Source: Bacteroidales bacterium (GTDB lineage Bacteria > Bacteroidota > Bacteroidia > Bacteroidales > P3). Taken from it: a DNA stretch of 7,342 nucleotides. This document shows, piece by piece, positions 5,349-7,342 of this stretch (its first letter is position 1; the number at the start of each line of letters is the position of its first letter). Location of the stretch: contig JAFWBF010000053.1 of the NCBI GenBank assembly GCA_017507285.1, positions 1 to 7,342 on the forward strand, written 5' to 3'. Below the pieces are notes generated by a model. The model searched no databases. It saw nothing but the letters and a program-made list of their open reading frames with translations, and was not told the origin of the DNA. Position numbers and translations under genes: made by a program.

Positions 5349-7079
5349 ATGAAACGTATACATATTATTTTTGCAACCATTCTGCTAGCTGCATCAACAT
5401 CTTTTGGCCAAATCAAAAAATGCCACAACATCGTTTACCAATCATACCGCCACGGAGTGGCAGAGCAGGACACATCATATACTATAGTGAAGCAACAAGG
5501 AAACCAAATATCTATTGCCGACAGTGGCCAACTCATTTCGCAGCCTATTCCGGGTTTGGCCCGAGCCGTTACCTATGTGGACTACGACAGCATGGTAGCT
5601 TTTTCGCAGCTAACCTATCCCGATGCCGAAAGCTACTACGCCAAATCTGCTATTGGCAGCAAACATATTACCTACACCAACGAAGGCTCCGAAACCGTTC
5701 TGGGATTTGAATGCACCAAGTTTTCGACAAGCATAAACTCCAACCGCATAGAAATATGGATGACAAACGCCCTTGGCTGCAACGCAACCCCTATGCCTCA
5801 GTTTGCCAACCTCGATGGAGTAATGGTAAAATACGTGAGAAACGGAAGCTCGGTAATGGAAATAAAAAAAGTAGACACCTCGGCCAAAGCCAAAAGAATA
5901 CATCCGTCGATGGTGATAATACCGAAAAACCTTGGCACCGAAAAAACCTTGAGAGAGCTTGACAACATACGCCGAAACAAAATGATTATAACCTACAAAG
6001 TATTTGACAACGACAGGGTACATTGGGGTGCCGATACCAAATGGAATACCGATATGCCACTAGATTCCGTTATTCATTTTGCAGGAGGAACACTCATTCT
6101 TAAACAGATAAACATAGACAAGCTGCCACAACATTATCAGGTGTTTGCCGAACTACACACCCACTCCGAAGGCGATGCCTACGACCGTACAGGCTCTATA
6201 TTTGTTATACCAACAGATTTTGAATGGAGCTTTTATGATGCTCTTACCAAGGGAATATCGGTGGTGCCCGGATTTAAATCCAAAACAGGCGAGGAGTACA
6301 GAGGGATGACTATAGATAACAACTACCTGCCCGCAATGGAACTCGTGCGGTTCTTTACCCCCTTTGGTGTAAAGCACTTCAACGACCGGGTGCAGATAGA
6401 CGGCCTCGAATGGGCCACCGAAGCATACTACAAACAAGAGATTACAGATATATTCCCCTCCATGTCCGGCCCGGTACTTATAGGTGCCTTTATAGGCAAC
6501 TACGATGGCGGAGGCCACAAAGTAAGCCTGGACATTAAAGCATATCCCGGCAGCTACGAATGGGATACCGGCAACCAAGATACCAAGGAATGGATACTGC
6601 CAATATTCAACACATGCAATGTGATGGAGATGGCGGGGCAGAACTATCCACGTTTTTTTGATACAGACAGCCTTACAGTAACCGTTGTAATACCCGAAGG
6701 AGTTGAAGACCTAAAGCTCCGATATATTTCCACCGGCCATGGCGGCTGGGGCGGTGGCGACGAGTTCAACCCAAAAGAAAACAAGATTATAATAGATGGC
6801 GAAACGGTGTTTACACATACCCCTTGGCGATCCGACTGTGGCACCTACCGCAAGCTGAACCCCGTATCGGGCAACTTCTGGAACGGCGTTTCGTCGTCCG
6901 ATTATTCTCGATCCGGCTGGTGCCCCGGCACCGCCACCCAGCCCGTATACTTCGACCTCTCGTACCTGCCCGCAGGAACCCACACCTTAACTGTTGCCAT
7001 ACCGCAAGGCAAAGCCGAAGGTGGCAGCTTCAGCGCATGGAGCGTTTCGGGTGTGCTGATTGGAAAGATAAAGAAATAA
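5349..7079 (+). CDS. secreted peptide-N-glycosidase F-like protein with GLPGLI-like N-terminal region
   Basis: The predicted role is cleavage of the amide bond between Asn and N-linked glycans outside the cytoplasm. The 576-residue protein starts with a signal peptide (MKRIHIIFATILLAASTSFG, likely cut before Q21). Residues about 25-215 resemble GLPGLI/DUF4412 proteins (GSETVLGFECTKF near 113-125, LDGVMVKY near 155-162). Residues about 240-576 resemble Elizabethkingia PNGase F. By eye, GDAYDR at 275-280 matches CDEWDR, placing D279 at catalytic Asp60. VRFFTP matches GRFITP. GGDEF places E472 at Glu206. SRSGWCPG at 520-527 matches DRAGWCPG, with R521 at Arg248. C497 and C525 match the 231-252 disulfide. 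F381 falls at Glu118, so that residue seems lost. There is no lipobox and no visible type IX secretion C-terminal domain. The ATG has no SD (leader AAAACACTTTAACA). Activity is unproven. Confidence 0.8.
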   Translation: MKRIHIIFATILLAASTSFGQIKKCHNIVYQSYRHGVAEQDTSYTIVKQQGNQISIADSGQLISQPIPGLARAVTYVDYDSMVAFSQLTYPDAESYYAKSAIGSKHITYTNEGSETVLGFECTKFSTSINSNRIEIWMTNALGCNATPMPQFANLDGVMVKYVRNGSSVMEIKKVDTSAKAKRIHPSMVIIPKNLGTEKTLRELDNIRRNKMIITYKVFDNDRVHWGADTKWNTDMPLDSVIHFAGGTLILKQINIDKLPQHYQVFAELHTHSEGDAYDRTGSIFVIPTDFEWSFYDALTKGISVVPGFKSKTGEEYRGMTIDNNYLPAMELVRFFTPFGVKHFNDRVQIDGLEWATEAYYKQEITDIFPSMSGPVLIGAFIGNYDGGGHKVSLDIKAYPGSYEWDTGNQDTKEWILPIFNTCNVMEMAGQNYPRFFDTDSLTVTVVIPEGVEDLKLRYISTGHGGWGGGDEFNPKENKIIIDGETVFTHTPWRSDCGTYRKLNPVSGNFWNGVSSSDYSRSGWCPGTATQPVYFDLSYLPAGTHTLTVAIPQGKAEGGSFSAWSVSGVLIGKIKK

Positions 7080-7103
7080 CTTTTTTTCAGAACATCTTTC
7101 CAA
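7060..7103 (+). terminator. inverted repeat over the 3' end of the PNGase F-like gene, possible terminator
   Basis: TTGGAAAGAT (7060-7069) and ATCTTTCCAA (7094-7103) form a perfect 10-bp stem around the stop codon, with a 24-base spacer containing a T7 run. The stem is not followed by a T-tract (AAATTATCC comes next), so it is a poor classical intrinsic terminator. It may instead protect or process the 3' end of the mRNA. Confidence 0.35.
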
Positions 7104-7116
7104 AAATTATCCTCGT

Positions 7117-7125
7117 CCCCCCCCC
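7117..7125. repeat. poly-C tract of nine
   Basis: Nine consecutive C bases lie in otherwise A/T-rich non-coding DNA, 38 bp after the stop of the upstream gene. Such a run can slip during replication, but no reading frame or promoter that it would switch is visible in the window. Confidence 0.9.
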
Positions 7126-7184
7126 AATGCAAGTATATGATTGGGAATATGCCTAAACCGGCAATAACAATACAGCTGTTTTCG

Positions 7185-7266
7185 CACACCCGGGTTTCGT
7201 CTTCACGATGGTATACCACAATTTGTTTTATACCCGGGTGTGAAACATTTTATGGTATACCATAAA
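7185..7266. repeat. alternating palindromes ACCCGGGT / TGGTATACCA at 22-bp spacing
   Basis: Two different palindromes alternate: ACCCGGGT at 7188-7195, TGGTATACCA at 7209-7218, ACCCGGGT at 7232-7239 and TGGTATACCA at 7253-7262. Their centres (7191.5, 7213.5, 7235.5, 7257.5) are each exactly 22 bp apart, so the unit repeats every 44 bp while the bases between have diverged. The ACCCGGGT copies are also arms of an 11-bp inverted repeat (CACACCCGGGT at 7185-7195, ACCCGGGTGTG at 7232-7242). The last TGGTATACCA extends to an 18-bp palindrome at 7249-7266. A multi-site protein binding region or a mobile-element end are both possible. Confidence 0.8.
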
Positions 7267-7300
7267 TTTTGCCATTAATTTTTTGGACAAATGCATTATA

Positions 7301-7342
7301 TTGGGCGAATACAATATTGGGCGAATACAATATTGGGCAAAT
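7301..7342. repeat. 16-bp tandem repeat running off the right edge
   Basis: The unit TTGGGCGAATACAATA occurs at 7301-7316 and 7317-7332, with a third, partial copy (TTGGGCAAAT, one change) at 7333-7342 where the window ends. A diverged, 18-base version beginning TTGGACAAAT lies at 7283-7300. Each unit junction makes the 8-bp palindrome CAATATTG. The full array length cannot be seen. Confidence 0.85.

Larger units (their letters stand above)
7080..7342. other. non-coding, repeat-rich right edge
   Basis: This 263-bp stretch after the PNGase F-like gene has no convincing gene on either strand. It holds the second arm of an inverted repeat (7094-7103), a C9 run (7117-7125), four alternating palindromes (7185-7266) and a 16-bp tandem repeat (7301 to the end). 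Short frames here cross these repeats and show no protein-like composition. Confidence 0.7.

Noticed and set aside
6950..7076. Type IX secretion C-terminal sorting domain on the PNGase F-like protein
   Set aside because: The C-terminus is the final strand region of the PNGase F fold (FSAWSVSGVLIG) and ends in GKIKK without an added sorting domain, so ordinary Sec export to the periplasm is the simpler reading.
7283..7342. CRISPR array at the right edge
   Set aside because: The 16-bp units are directly adjacent with no spacers and are too short for CRISPR repeats; no cas gene is in view.

Overview
The window looks like a chromosomal segment from a member of the Bacteroidota, most likely order Bacteroidales. 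Three things point there. The ThiL, IF-3 and ribosomal proteins read as Bacteroidota-type sequences. Exact matches to the Bacteroidota -7 promoter element (TAnnTTTG) sit upstream of two genes. Most genes lack a Shine-Dalgarno (SD) sequence and have A/T-rich leaders. This assignment comes from recognising sequences by eye, not from a search.

Layout from left to right. Positions 1-239 hold no complete gene; the far left edge may carry the start of a minus-strand membrane protein, with a candidate minus-strand promoter at 220-227. thiL (thiamine-monophosphate kinase) is on the plus strand at 240-1289. It converges on a minus-strand translation operon, and a strong shared hairpin at 1329-1358 separates the two. 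The operon reads right to left: thrS (threonyl-tRNA synthetase), infC (IF-3), rpmI (L35), rplT (L20), rplS (L19). thrS-infC-rpmI-rplT is a classic conserved cluster; rplS as the last member differs from the E. coli arrangement. Divergent from thrS, across a 314-bp regulatory gap (5035-5348), lies a secreted peptide-N-glycosidase F-like protein at 5349-7079 with a GLPGLI/DUF4412-like N-terminal region. The last 263 bp (7080-7342) are non-coding and rich in repeats.

The main points of interest are regulatory or at the edges. First, infC has no ATG, GTG or TTG near its SD. The SD instead points at an in-frame AUA codon, which would be a Bacteroidota counterpart of the AUU autoregulation known for E. 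coli infC. Second, only thrS and infC carry a clear AGGAG SD among the seven complete genes. Third, the thrS leader, the thrS-infC gap and the rpmI-rplT gap each hold candidate RNA structures or small ORFs. Fourth, the PNGase F-like enzyme keeps the equivalents of the key Asp60 and Glu206 but apparently not Glu118. Fifth, downstream of it, two different palindromes alternate with centres exactly 22 bp apart, followed by a 16-bp tandem repeat that runs off the window. No CRISPR array, insertion sequence, tRNA or rRNA was seen.
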